A stretch of 64,000 nt of DNA from Rhodospirillales bacterium (GTDB lineage Bacteria > Pseudomonadota > Alphaproteobacteria > Rhodospirillales > Defluviicoccaceae), in assembly GCA_016710335.1 (NCBI GenBank), contig JADJXQ010000004.1, positions 186,001-250,000 on the forward strand. Direction: 5' to 3'. A program made the position numbers and the translations under genes. Each line of letters starts with the position of its first letter. Within the stretch, counting starts at the first letter, position 1. The notes under the pieces are model-generated. The model was given only the letters and a program-made list of their open reading frames with translations. It was not told the DNA's origin and did not search any database. Positions 1 to 8,784 of the stretch are shown here, one piece after another.

Positions 1-2
1 TG

Positions 3-80
3 TCCGACGATTATAGAAGTGCTGCCGCCGTGAACAAGGTCGGATCCCCGATCGCCGGTGCGCTGGCAGCCGTTGATTGA
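3..80 (+). CDS. Possible 3' end of an upstream gene (partial)
   Basis: Frame 3 is open from the window edge to a TGA at 78-80, giving about 25 residues that end in GALAAVD. It is too short to assign to a family. The 77 bases that follow, up to the stress-protein start codon, show no other gene. It could equally be chance open sequence, since GC-rich DNA has few stops. Confidence 0.3.
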   Translation, partial: SDDYRSAAAVNKVGSPIAGALAAVD

Positions 81-157
81 GGATCGGCGCATTACGGGAT
101 ATACCTCGACGGGCGGGTATTCGCCGGTGCTCCGCCGGCTCGCCGGACGAAGGAACC

Positions 158-1000
158 ATGGCCATGGCTCTCAAGGATTTGCTGGTTCAGGTGGACAGCA
201 GCCGCCGCGCGGCGGCTCGGCTCGAAGCGGCCATTGGTTTGGCGGTGCGACACAACGCTAACCTTGTCGGCGTCTACGTATTGACCTATCCGAGCATCCC
301 CGGCTTCATCCAGGCGGAGTTCGGAGAGGACGTGCTGCGCCGTCTGGCCGAAGACGCCCGTTCGGCGGCGGCGGCGGCCGAGGCCGATTTCAACGATCGC
401 GTGGCGCGCGCCGGCGTCAGCGGCGAATGGCGTCTGGTGGAAGGCCCGGTTCCCGAAACGCTGGCGCTGCACGCCCGGTACTGCGACCTTGCCGTGGTCG
501 GGCAACGGGATCCGGAAGGGGACGAAACGGCCGCTGCGTCGCAAATGCCGGACCGCGTGATCCTCTCCCTCGGGCGGCCGGTTCTGGTCATTCCCAACGT
601 CGGCGACTATCCGGTTGTCGGCGAACGGGTGATGGTAGCCTGGGACGCCTCGCGGCTGGCGACGCGCGCGGTGCACGATGCACTGCCGCTACTGGAACTC
701 TCCAGGCATGTCAGCGTCATCGCCATCAATCCGCACGGCGGCACGGAGGGCCACGGCATGATCCCGAGTGCCGACATCTGCCTGCATTTGGCGCGCCACG
801 GCATCAACGTCGAAGCCCAGCACCTCTATGCCGACGATGTGGATGTGGGCGACATGCTGCTGTCGCGCGCCGCCGATCAGGCCATCGACCTGCTCGTCAT
901 GGGCGCCTATGGGCACGCCCGCTGGCGGGAACTGGTGCTCGGCGGCGCCACCCGCCACATCCTGAACCACATGACCATGCCGGTGCTGATGAGCCACTGA
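158..1000 (+). CDS. Universal stress protein, tandem UspA domains
   Basis: A 280-residue protein with two Usp (Rossmann-like) domains, roughly residues 5-145 and 150-280. The second half ends with the nucleotide-binding pattern MGAYGH...GGATRHIL, close to the usual G-2X-G-9X-G(S/T) of ATP-binding Usp proteins. The first half has VVGQRDPEGD and a weaker glycine pattern, so it may not bind ATP. Tandem UspA proteins are cytoplasmic and associated with stress survival; the ligand and client here are unknown. I chose the ATG at 158 because GAAGGAACC lies just before it; an open frame continues up to 77 but adds an unrelated arginine-rich leader. It is monocistronic, facing a converging signalling gene. 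Confidence 0.9.
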   Translation: MAMALKDLLVQVDSSRRAAARLEAAIGLAVRHNANLVGVYVLTYPSIPGFIQAEFGEDVLRRLAEDARSAAAAAEADFNDRVARAGVSGEWRLVEGPVPETLALHARYCDLAVVGQRDPEGDETAAASQMPDRVILSLGRPVLVIPNVGDYPVVGERVMVAWDASRLATRAVHDALPLLELSRHVSVIAINPHGGTEGHGMIPSADICLHLARHGINVEAQHLYADDVDVGDMLLSRAADQAIDLLVMGAYGHARWRELVLGGATRHILNHMTMPVLMSH

Positions 1001-1068
1001 CGCGGAGCGGTCGGGCAGGGCGGCAGCGCAAGCCCGGCACCCGGTCCTGCGTCATCGTCGTTCGCGTC

Positions 1069-3432
1069 TCAGCCGCTCATCAGCGCCAACTCTTTCGGGC
1101 GGGCAGCGGACACCCTGGCGGCAAAGCCGTTGCGGAGGAGATCCACGAACTTGTCGGCCGGCACCGCCTGGCTGAAAAGGAAGCCCTGAATTAAATCGCA
1201 GCCGCTCTCGCGCAGCAGGCGAAGCTGATCCTCCTGCTCGACCCCCTCGGCGACCACCGTCAGATCCATCCGTTTCGCCATGGCGATGATGGCGTCGACG
1301 ATGGCGGAGTCGGCCGCATTGTCGGAAAGCTCGCGGATGAACGACCGGTCGATCTTGATGATGTCCACCGGCAGCTTCTGCAGGTAGGTGAGCGAGGCGT
1401 AGCCGGTGCCGAAGTCGTCCACCGCGATCTCGACGCCGAGGCCGTGCAGCTTTTCGAGAATGGCGATGGATTCGCCGGCGTCTTCGAGCACGGCGCTTTC
1501 GGTGATCTCCACGCACAGGCTGGAGGCCGGGACAGCTCCGCGGGACAGCGCCGCGAGGACGGACGCGAGCATCTGGCCGCGCTGCAGTTGACGACTGGAG
1601 ACGTTGACGGAGATCCGGACATCGCCGAAGCCGAGCTTGCGCCACTCGCCGGCCTGCCGGCAGGCTTCCTGCAGAACCCAATTGCCGATCGACTCGATCA
1701 GCCCGCCTTCCTCCGCAAGCCCGATGAACTCCCCCGGCGGCACCAGCCCGAACTCCGGATGGCGCCAACGCAACAGCGCCTCGGCAGCAACGATGCATCC
1801 CGATTGCGCCGCAACCAGCGGCTGATAGAACAGCTCCAATTGCTGTTTCTCCAGCGCATGGTGAAGGTGCTGGGAGAGTATCACCGCACGTGTGGGCTGT
1901 GCGTTCATGTCGCAGCGAAAGAACTGCCAGGCGTTGCCGCCGATCCGCTTGACACGGCGACGGGCGGTGTCCGCACACTGCAGCAGCCCGATGCCGTCCG
2001 CCGCGTCATCGGGGAACACGGCGATGCCGATACTGGCGTGGACGTAGACGTCCTGGTCGCCCACGCGATAGGGCGCGGCGAGCGATGCGTGGATTTTGGG
2101 CGCCAAGTCGGCAATGCCGGGCCGATCCCGCCGACCCGTCAACAGCAGCGAGAATTCGTCGCCGGCAATTCTGGCGGCGGTGTCGGTCGATCCCAGGAAC
2201 TCGAACAACCGGCGACCGACCTGGCGCAGGATTTCGTCGCCCGCCTCCGGACCCAGGCCGTCGTTGCAGCGCTGGAAGTGATCCAGGTCGATGGACAGCA
2301 GCGAGAGCGAGGCGCCGGTCAACTGCGCCTTCGCCATCGCCTGATCAAGCGTCTCGAAAAACCGGAAGCGGTTGGGCAGATCGGTCAGCTGGTCGTGATG
2401 GGCCTGGTGCTGCAGCCGAGCCTCGTGCCGGCGCAGTTCCTGTTCGCACTGGCGTCGGTGGATGGCGGCGCCGACAATTCCTGCTGCCGTCTTCAAGGCC
2501 TCGACCTCCGGATCGGCCCACTGGGTGTGAGTCTGCCGTCGCTCGAAACGGAAATAGCCCCACCAGTGGTTTCCGGCGTGAATCGGGATCAGCAGCGGGC
2601 CCCGCGCTTCCTCCCCCACAAACGCGCGCGCCGGCTGTGACAGGCTCGGGGCGGTCGCGACATTGACCGCATGACCCGCGCGCAGGCGCGCCTCCCAAGT
2701 GGCGAGCGCGGTGGTGCTAAAGGGGATGGCGCCACGCCGGTCATGCCCGTCGACCGCAATGCCGACGTCTTGTGTCCACTGCACCCAACGCTCTGTCACA
2801 GCGTTGCCGTCCGTATCGATGAATACGCGAAACACGTCGAGAGCGTCCGCCGCCGCCGCATGGGCGAGCGTCCGCACGATCGCCGGCAGCTTATCATGCC
2901 AGTCGCATGCGGATAGAAGTTGCGCCGCTACGTCCCCAACGGCGGTCATGACGGCATCCCGCCGCTCGAGCGCCAGTTGCGCTAGGCGGTCGCGGGTCAG
3001 ATCGCTGGCGGTGCCGCGGTAGCCGAGATAGCGCCCCGAGTCCGGATCGAACACGGGAATGCCGCTGACGCTGAGGAACCGCTGCTCCCCCGACCGCGTG
3101 GTCACAACGCACGGCGCCGAGCGGAAGGGCGTCAGATGCGCGAGGCTCACGTTGGCGGCGTGCTCATCCGCAAATCGGAACACCGTGGTCAGGTGTCGGC
3201 CTTGAAGCTCGCGCGGGGTCATGTCGAGGGATTCGAACGCCCGATCCGACACGCTGGTCAGGCGCAGCTTGGCGTCGGTCTCCCAGACCCAGTCCGACAC
3301 CAGCCTCGTCAGATCATCGAGCCGCTGGCGCAGGGCTACGGCCTCGGCGCGCAGCGGGTCGACGCAGTCATCGAGCCGGTTGAGGCGGATCGTTCCGGGA
3401 TCGCGGGAAGGAAATTTCATGGGGCTATCCAC
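1069..3432 (-). CDS. PAS-GAF-GGDEF-EAL cyclic-di-GMP signalling protein
   Basis: A 787-residue cytoplasmic sensor. The order is PAS (about 40-150), a GAF-like region (about 165-325), GGDEF (about 345-505) and EAL (about 520-765). There are no membrane segments. The diguanylate cyclase signature reads AGDEF near residue 425, a variant that can be active, and no RxxD inhibitory I-site precedes it. The phosphodiesterase half looks complete: AEALLRWRHP, NVSSRQL, EITES, DDFGTGYASL and VVAEGVE are all present, so hydrolysis of c-di-GMP is the safer prediction. The start at 3432 overlaps the 3' end of the DUF2336 gene by 8 bp, implying translational coupling; an ATG at 3420 is an alternative. Confidence 0.9.
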   Translation of the reverse strand: MDSPMKFPSRDPGTIRLNRLDDCVDPLRAEAVALRQRLDDLTRLVSDWVWETDAKLRLTSVSDRAFESLDMTPRELQGRHLTTVFRFADEHAANVSLAHLTPFRSAPCVVTTRSGEQRFLSVSGIPVFDPDSGRYLGYRGTASDLTRDRLAQLALERRDAVMTAVGDVAAQLLSACDWHDKLPAIVRTLAHAAAADALDVFRVFIDTDGNAVTERWVQWTQDVGIAVDGHDRRGAIPFSTTALATWEARLRAGHAVNVATAPSLSQPARAFVGEEARGPLLIPIHAGNHWWGYFRFERRQTHTQWADPEVEALKTAAGIVGAAIHRRQCEQELRRHEARLQHQAHHDQLTDLPNRFRFFETLDQAMAKAQLTGASLSLLSIDLDHFQRCNDGLGPEAGDEILRQVGRRLFEFLGSTDTAARIAGDEFSLLLTGRRDRPGIADLAPKIHASLAAPYRVGDQDVYVHASIGIAVFPDDAADGIGLLQCADTARRRVKRIGGNAWQFFRCDMNAQPTRAVILSQHLHHALEKQQLELFYQPLVAAQSGCIVAAEALLRWRHPEFGLVPPGEFIGLAEEGGLIESIGNWVLQEACRQAGEWRKLGFGDVRISVNVSSRQLQRGQMLASVLAALSRGAVPASSLCVEITESAVLEDAGESIAILEKLHGLGVEIAVDDFGTGYASLTYLQKLPVDIIKIDRSFIRELSDNAADSAIVDAIIAMAKRMDLTVVAEGVEQEDQLRLLRESGCDLIQGFLFSQAVPADKFVDLLRNGFAARVSAARPKELALMSG

Positions 3433-4567
3433 GAACCCGCCTTTCCGGCTCCAGGGCGCGCAGAGCGGCCGCGAAATCGGGATTGAGGCGCCACGCGTGC
3501 AGGACCCCGCGGGCGGTGTCCAACGACAACCGATCGAAGCACGCGAGGGCGCCGACGATCTCCTTTTTTAACGTCTTTCGGGTTGCCGGACGAGCCGAGC
3601 GACTGAACTCGAACAACCGGGAGAACGTGTTGCGATCGATCCCCATGCCCTTGCATGCGACGGCAAACGCCTGCAGGCCGGGATCGAAGAAAATGCGTTC
3701 CACCAGTCGCGTGCTGAGGTGCGAGGCTCGAGCGAACAGGCTGACGAATAGTTTGACCTCGCCCTGCGCCAGCGCCTGGACCATGAGCGAGGCGTCGAGC
3801 AAGCCATCCTCGGCAACCTCGCCGGCGAGGCCGCTCCCTGGTGCAGGTGCAGGTCTTGCGCCGAAGCAGGCATCGTCGGCGTCGATCGACTCCAGGGCGG
3901 CCTGCTGTAGCAGCAGGTCGACGGTCTCGCTGTCGAGCGCGAACCGGTCGACGATGCGATGACGAAGTGCAGCCGAAACCCAGAGGAACAGCCTTCTTGC
4001 CAGATCGGCACCCAGTTCGCGCCGTGATAACAGGGGCTCCTGAAAGGCGTCCATTCGTCGCGCCTGATCCACCAGATAGCGCAACGTCTGCTGCGAGAGA
4101 TTGGCGTTGTCGTTCTGCAGCAGCCTCTCGATCACGCTGATCTCGCCGCTCTGGACCAGCGCGGCGCTCACCGCTTCGCTGACGGAATAGCGCATCGCGA
4201 TCGCAAGCTGATGCTCGAGGGTGCGGTTGCGGATGACCTCGATCAGGTCTTCGTCGAACAGGACGCGGCTCCGCGTGAGGACCGGAAAAGCGACGTCGGC
4301 TTCGTCCGCGGCAAGGTAGCGGATCAAATCCGGGGGCGCGTCTGGCATGTCGGCGAGCTTGCGGCTCAACGTCCGGCGCACCGCGCGTTCCGCATCGCCG
4401 ATGACCTGCTCGAGAATGTTCAGCATCAACGAGCGTTCGCGGTCGGAGAGGGTCCCTCCTTCGCCCACGAACAGATCCGCCATCACCGCCGCCAGCGCCT
4501 TGCGGCTCTCCGGCGACCGGCTGTGGGCCAGATGCGTAAGGGAACTGAGGTCGATGCTGGTGGTCAT
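3425..4567 (-). CDS. DUF2336 family protein
   Basis: A 380-residue, mostly helical, leucine- and arginine-rich soluble protein. Recognisable DUF2336 features are the N-terminal SLTHLAHSRSPESRKALA and the repeated helical pairs (for example LSDRERSLMLNILEQVI and DLIRYLAADEADVAFPVL) that resemble HEAT-like repeats. The family is widespread in alphaproteobacteria and has no assigned activity. It is the first gene of a two-gene minus-strand operon with the GGDEF-EAL protein, overlapping it by 8 bp, so a role as partner or regulator of c-di-GMP signalling is reasonable inference. It is divergent from the FecR/cadherin-like gene across a 281-bp gap. Confidence 0.85.
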   Translation of the reverse strand: MTTSIDLSSLTHLAHSRSPESRKALAAVMADLFVGEGGTLSDRERSLMLNILEQVIGDAERAVRRTLSRKLADMPDAPPDLIRYLAADEADVAFPVLTRSRVLFDEDLIEVIRNRTLEHQLAIAMRYSVSEAVSAALVQSGEISVIERLLQNDNANLSQQTLRYLVDQARRMDAFQEPLLSRRELGADLARRLFLWVSAALRHRIVDRFALDSETVDLLLQQAALESIDADDACFGARPAPAPGSGLAGEVAEDGLLDASLMVQALAQGEVKLFVSLFARASHLSTRLVERIFFDPGLQAFAVACKGMGIDRNTFSRLFEFSRSARPATRKTLKKEIVGALACFDRLSLDTARGVLHAWRLNPDFAAALRALEPERRVRG

Positions 4568-4780
4568 CGGCTTTCTGCCTGAAATCCGAGGTTGGCGGCC
4601 GCAGGTCCGCGATACCGTCCTGGTGCTACAATCATAAGAGGCATAAACTTACTAATTCGCTACGTCGAGGTTGTGGCAGAAGCGTGCGGGAGGAGGGTCG
4701 GCGGGCGCGCGGCAGCGGTGGCGTGGTTCTCGTCATGCGAGCAATTCGGAAATGATTCTATTTTAGGTAAGCCATTTCTC

Positions 4781-4809
4781 ATGACATTTTGCGGGCGTTT
4801 CGCTAAAAT
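4781..4809 (+). promoter_or_regulatory. Putative sigma70-type promoter for the FecR/cadherin-like gene
   Basis: ATGACA (4781-4786), a 17-bp spacer and TAAAAT (4804-4809) each match the TTGACA/TATAAT consensus at five of six positions. The site lies about 40-65 bp before the start codon, within the AT-richest part of the 4568-4848 intergenic gap. Confidence 0.6.
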
Positions 4810-4848
4810 GCGGTTAAGGTGCCAATGGTGGCGCGGTGATAGAGGGGT

Positions 4849-7158
4849 ATGCCAAGGGGTATGTGTGCGATGCCGACAACCGCTTCAGGCGCAGCCGCCG
4901 CTACAACCGAGACGGAAGCCATCGGGCAGGTGGCGGCGCTGCGCGGCTCCGCCACCGTGGTTCTCGCCGATGGGTCCACCGCCGACCTCGGCGCAGGCGC
5001 TTCCATTGCGACCGGCGCACGGTTGGTGACCGGCGCCGACAGCGCCATGAGCGTGGTGCTGGCGGATGGCACAGCGGTCGCGTTGGGCGCCGCCAGTTCC
5101 ATCGTCGTCGTCGGCCCGTCCGCAGCCGTTGAGGATGGCGCCGGACGGATCCGCCTCGCCGAGGCGGAGGGCGTCATTGTCGTCTATGGCCAGGAGTCGT
5201 CCCAGGCGCCCGATGTGCTCACATTGGAAACGTCGATGCTGGCCATCGCGGACGGCGGCGCGCGCATCGGCGTCCGCGTCGATCCGGCGACCGGGCTTCA
5301 CGAAGTAGCGCTGCTGGAGACCGCTGACGGCGAAGCGCGCGGGGTTGCGATCGCAGCGCTCGGTGGCGGCTTCGAGCCGCTGTTGCTCGACGTCGTCAAC
5401 CAGTCCGTGACGCTGTTGCCCGGCGCGGAGCCGGTCGTAAAGGTCGCAACAGCGGACAGCATCCTTGCCACCTATGGCGACGCTCTGCAGATCATGCCGG
5501 CCGGCGTCGCTTCCATAAACGGGGAGATGGACCTGGATGCGATCGCCGCAGCGCTCGACGCTTTCGACACCGCTGCGGGCGGCAGTGACGGTGCAGCCAC
5601 CGCGCCGGAGACGGGCCCCATTGATGTGTCCAATGCCGAGAAGGTGTTTACTCCTGCGGGCCCGATCACCCTTCCTCCATTGGCGACGCCGGCCGCGCTT
5701 GACGCCGCCGCTAGCGCACCGGTCGCCGCGGTCGAACACGCCGTCGCGCCGCTCCTCCAAGCCGTGGTTGCAGCAGCACCCGTCAGCAACCTGCAAGGGC
5801 GCCTCGCCAATGTCAGCACCAGCGAAGACGCACCGACGGATCCAATTCCGGTGGACCTGTCCGTCACCGGCGCGAACGGCGCCCTCACCGTCATCACCCT
5901 CAACGGCGCACCGTTTCGAGCGGGTCAAACGGCGACCCTGTTCTCCGGCGCCGAAGTGACGCTGCAGCCGGACAACACTTTTCTTTACGATCCCGATGGC
6001 CAGTACGAGGCCCTGCCCGACGCCGCCATCACCTTCGACCAGTTCTCATTCGAGGTCAGGGACGGCACGGGCAGGACGGCGCCCGCCACCGTGGAAGTCG
6101 CGATCCAGGGGGTCAATGATCCGCCGGTCGCCAACCCCGACGCCATCACCGTACACGAGGACGGGGCTTCGCCGCCGTTCAATCCGCTGGCCAACGATAC
6201 GGATGTCGATGACTTCGCTGAACTGACGTTGACCCAGATCGGCGGCGTCGACATCAACGGTCAAGGCGCCGTAGTGCTGCCGTCGGGGGCGTTGGTGACG
6301 GTGCTGCCAGACCGGTCCTTGATCTATGAAGCGCGGGACGCCTTCGAGCCGCTCGGCCTCGGGGAGACGGCGACCGATGCCTTCACCTATACCGTGTCAG
6401 ACGGCCAGGGCGGCGTCGCGACCGGAGACGTAGTTGTCACCATTCTGGGCGAGAACGAGCAGCAGGTCGGCGGCGTCGGCGAACGGGCGATCACCAGCTT
6501 CGAATTCTCGTTGGGCGGTTTCGCCAGCATGGGGCAGGTTGACCGCGTCGGCCGCTATCAGGAGACGGACGGCGAGCGAAAGACGTTCGACCCCGTGGAC
6601 GGCGATGGCTTCGCGCTGCTGACGGCGGAAGGTCGGTCGTTTGGCCGGCCATCAACCGGTTTGACATCGTTTCTCGATGTCGACATGAAAGACGGGGTCA
6701 ATTTCCAGGTTTTCACCGACTTGGACGGCTCGCAACCGGTCAACGGCGCTGCCATGAAAACCACCATCCCGGACCTGATCGTCGGCGACACCGTCTCGTT
6801 CTGGGCGGCTTTCGACAACCGGGATTTCGCACAGGCCGGCAAGAACGATCTGGCGGTGGTGACCGTCGACGGCGCCGCGTTCAAGCTGTTCGACGGGCGC
6901 GGGGTTGACCGCCCGCCCGCGTTGAACCAGGGCGCCGCCGACTGGACCTTTTTCAGCTACGAGGTCCAGTCGGACGGCCCGCTCGACCTCGGCTTCGCGG
7001 TTCTCGACGACAATCCGGATTTCTCGGGGGACGCGTTCGATTCCCGCCTGCTCGTCGATGACGTTCGCGTCAACGCCGACACTTCCGGCTACACAATCGT
7101 CGCGACCGACCCCACCGGCGCCCTCGCCACCCTCGCCCCGAACCCGACCACCGGCTGA
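4849..7158 (+). CDS. FecR-domain and cadherin-like repeat protein, probable surface or secreted protein
   Basis: A 769-residue acidic, alanine- and glycine-rich protein with no lysine-rich Sec signal. Residues 22-105 form a FecR-like beta domain (IGQVAALRGSATVVLADGS ... GARLVTGADSAMSVVLADGT), the kind found at the N-terminus of type I-secreted adhesins as a retention or assembly module. Residues about 325-420 and 425-540 are cadherin/VCBS-like repeats joined by a VNDPPVANPDAITVHEDG linker. Residues 545-769 are a separate beta-rich domain with several FD/DG motifs. No GD-rich RTX nonapeptides are visible. Three in-frame ATGs (4849, 4861, 4870) are possible; the AAGGGG before 4870 has the best spacing. 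Adhesion or matrix attachment is inferred, not shown. Confidence 0.7.
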   Translation: MPRGMCAMPTTASGAAAATTETEAIGQVAALRGSATVVLADGSTADLGAGASIATGARLVTGADSAMSVVLADGTAVALGAASSIVVVGPSAAVEDGAGRIRLAEAEGVIVVYGQESSQAPDVLTLETSMLAIADGGARIGVRVDPATGLHEVALLETADGEARGVAIAALGGGFEPLLLDVVNQSVTLLPGAEPVVKVATADSILATYGDALQIMPAGVASINGEMDLDAIAAALDAFDTAAGGSDGAATAPETGPIDVSNAEKVFTPAGPITLPPLATPAALDAAASAPVAAVEHAVAPLLQAVVAAAPVSNLQGRLANVSTSEDAPTDPIPVDLSVTGANGALTVITLNGAPFRAGQTATLFSGAEVTLQPDNTFLYDPDGQYEALPDAAITFDQFSFEVRDGTGRTAPATVEVAIQGVNDPPVANPDAITVHEDGASPPFNPLANDTDVDDFAELTLTQIGGVDINGQGAVVLPSGALVTVLPDRSLIYEARDAFEPLGLGETATDAFTYTVSDGQGGVATGDVVVTILGENEQQVGGVGERAITSFEFSLGGFASMGQVDRVGRYQETDGERKTFDPVDGDGFALLTAEGRSFGRPSTGLTSFLDVDMKDGVNFQVFTDLDGSQPVNGAAMKTTIPDLIVGDTVSFWAAFDNRDFAQAGKNDLAVVTVDGAAFKLFDGRGVDRPPALNQGAADWTFFSYEVQSDGPLDLGFAVLDDNPDFSGDAFDSRLLVDDVRVNADTSGYTIVATDPTGALATLAPNPTTG

Positions 7159-7206
7159 GAGCGTTCCACATGTGCCGCCGCGGCGGCCGGCGGGCAAACC
7201 CATGGA

Positions 7207-7593
7207 TCACTCCTGAGACTTCAGGTAGGCGATAATGTCCGCCCGATCGTCCGGGTCTTCGATCGCCAGGGTCATTTTGGTGCGCTCCCGCCCGAACGTC
7301 CTCGGGTTGGCAAGCCACCGGTCGAGCGTCGCTTCGTCCCACACGAAATCGGCGCCCTTCAGCGCCCCGTACCCGCCGTAGAACTGGGCGCTCCCGGCTC
7401 GCGAGCCAAAAATCCCATAAAGAGACGGGCCTTCCTTATGATGCTCGGGAATGAGCGAGTGGCAGACCTTGCAATGCTTCTCGTACAAGGCCTCCCCACG
7501 CTCCGCGTCGGCGGCGTCCGCAGGCACGGCGACCAGCATCCACAGCAACATTGCGGCCAGCGCCAGCGGGTCCGTGCCGCCGCTGGACCGCAT
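7207..7593 (-). CDS. c-type cytochrome, single haem
   Basis: A 128-residue periplasmic class I cytochrome c. A hydrophobic leader (LALAAMLLWMLVAVPADA) is followed by the haem attachment site CKVCH near residue 37 and a downstream KMTLAIEDPDDRADIIAYLK segment whose Met is the likely sixth ligand. It lies 16 bp downstream of a second cytochrome of the same fold, so the two form a tandem operon and probably arose by duplication. The partners (oxidase, bc1 complex or a dehydrogenase) are not in the window. The exact start is uncertain because no good ribosome-binding site precedes 7593. Confidence 0.88.
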   Translation of the reverse strand: MRSSGGTDPLALAAMLLWMLVAVPADAADAERGEALYEKHCKVCHSLIPEHHKEGPSLYGIFGSRAGSAQFYGGYGALKGADFVWDEATLDRWLANPRTFGRERTKMTLAIEDPDDRADIIAYLKSQE

Positions 7594-7609
7594 CAGGAGA
7601 GCGCAAACT

Positions 7610-7999
7610 CTATCGCGACGTCGTCTTCAGGTACTCGATGACATTGGCGCGCTCTTCTTCGTCCTTGAGCTTGAAGGTCATCGCGGTCCGCTTGTTTTCG
7701 GTGTGGGTCTCGACGAAGGTCTTGGGGTCCTCGATGTATTCATCGAGCAACTCCGGCGTCCATTCGAAGTCGACATTCTCGAGGCCGACGTAGCGCTTGA
7801 AATCCGCCGTTCCAGCCTTGCTGCCGACGACGCCGCCCAGCGGCGGACCGACCTTGGCCTTATCGAGAGCATGGCAAGTCTTGCACTTCTTGTTAAACAC
7901 GTCTTCCCCGGCGGCGGCATCAGCCGCGAAGGACGGAGCGCTGGCCATAGAAACGCCAACGGCCACAGCGAAACCGACAGCAGTGAGAGTCTTTTGCAT
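7610..7999 (-). CDS. c-type cytochrome (cytochrome c2-like), single haem
   Basis: A 129-residue precursor. The start at 7999 is supported by a GGAGGGATCAA ribosome-binding sequence, and it begins MQKTLTAVGFAVAVGV, a clear Sec signal that ends around SFAADA. The mature protein carries CKTCH for covalent haem and a TAMTFKLKDEEERANVIEYLK C-terminus with the predicted axial Met. Class I cytochromes of this kind shuttle electrons in the periplasm between membrane complexes. It is the first gene of a tandem pair with the cytochrome at 7207-7593. The two share the KVG/EGP, G-S-A-G and DE(E)RA-IAYLK pattern but differ strongly elsewhere. Confidence 0.92.
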   Translation of the reverse strand: MQKTLTAVGFAVAVGVSMASAPSFAADAAAGEDVFNKKCKTCHALDKAKVGPPLGGVVGSKAGTADFKRYVGLENVDFEWTPELLDEYIEDPKTFVETHTENKRTAMTFKLKDEEERANVIEYLKTTSR

Positions 8000-8103
8000 T
8001 TGATCCCTCCAATCACGCATTCTCGCTTACCAAAAAACCACGGTGCCCATTATCGGGAACCTGTGCCGGCGCCGCAACCAACACCGTGCAGAGTGTGGCG
8101 CGA

Positions 8104-8784
8104 TCACCCCACATTGTCCTTCAGGAAATTAGAGAGAAGCCCGGGCAGTTCCGTCATGCTTGAAAAAGTGCGTGTCGCGCCGGCGTCTCGCAAGGCGTCG
8201 GCACTGCCAGAGCGACCGTGGCCGCCGCCGGTGAATCCGAGCGTCCGCATGCCTGCAGCCACCGCTGCTTCGACGCCGGGCCGGCTGTCTTCCACGACGA
8301 CGCAACGTTGCGGCGGAAAGCCCATGGTGTCGGCGGCGAACAGGAACAGATCCGGCGCCGGCTTGCCGTTCTCAACCATGTGGGCGCTGAACAGGTGCGG
8401 CTCGAACAGCTCGATGAGGCCGGTCAGCGTAAGTGTCAGCTGCATTTTCTCCGGCGCTCCTGAAGAGGCGACGCATTTGGCATAGGGCAGCGCCTCCACT
8501 GCTTCGCGGACGTCGGGTATCGGCATCAGTTCCCGCCGAAACGCCGCGAAATCCCGCTCATGGATGAGCGCCGCGAAGTCGGGAGGCAGCGCGCGTCCCC
8601 AACTCTCCTCCACCATCTTGAGGATGTCCGGCATCGGCATCCCCTTGAACCGCTCGTTGCAAGCATCCACGGTTATGGCGTAGCCGACTTCGCTCAGGCT
8701 CTCGGCCATGACCCGGCTTGCGATCGGCTCGCTGTCGACGAGGACGCCGTCGCAGTCGAAAATGACAAGCAGGTTGGCGGACAT
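8104..8784 (-). CDS. HAD-superfamily (subfamily IA) phosphatase
   Basis: A 226-residue cytoplasmic hydrolase. Motif I is DCDGVLVDSEP near residue 10 with the nucleophilic Asp, followed by a helical cap. Motif II is in the VASSGAPEKM segment, motif III is the Lys of NGKPAPDLF, and motif IV is VVVEDSRPGVEAA. This layout fits the beta-phosphoglucomutase/phosphoglycolate-phosphatase branch. The residues seen do not fix the substrate. Its ATG directly follows the TAG stop of the tyrosine phosphatase gene, so the two phosphatases are co-transcribed and likely co-translated. Confidence 0.87.
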   Translation of the reverse strand: MSANLLVIFDCDGVLVDSEPIASRVMAESLSEVGYAITVDACNERFKGMPMPDILKMVEESWGRALPPDFAALIHERDFAAFRRELMPIPDVREAVEALPYAKCVASSGAPEKMQLTLTLTGLIELFEPHLFSAHMVENGKPAPDLFLFAADTMGFPPQRCVVVEDSRPGVEAAVAAGMRTLGFTGGGHGRSGSADALRDAGATRTFSSMTELPGLLSNFLKDNVG

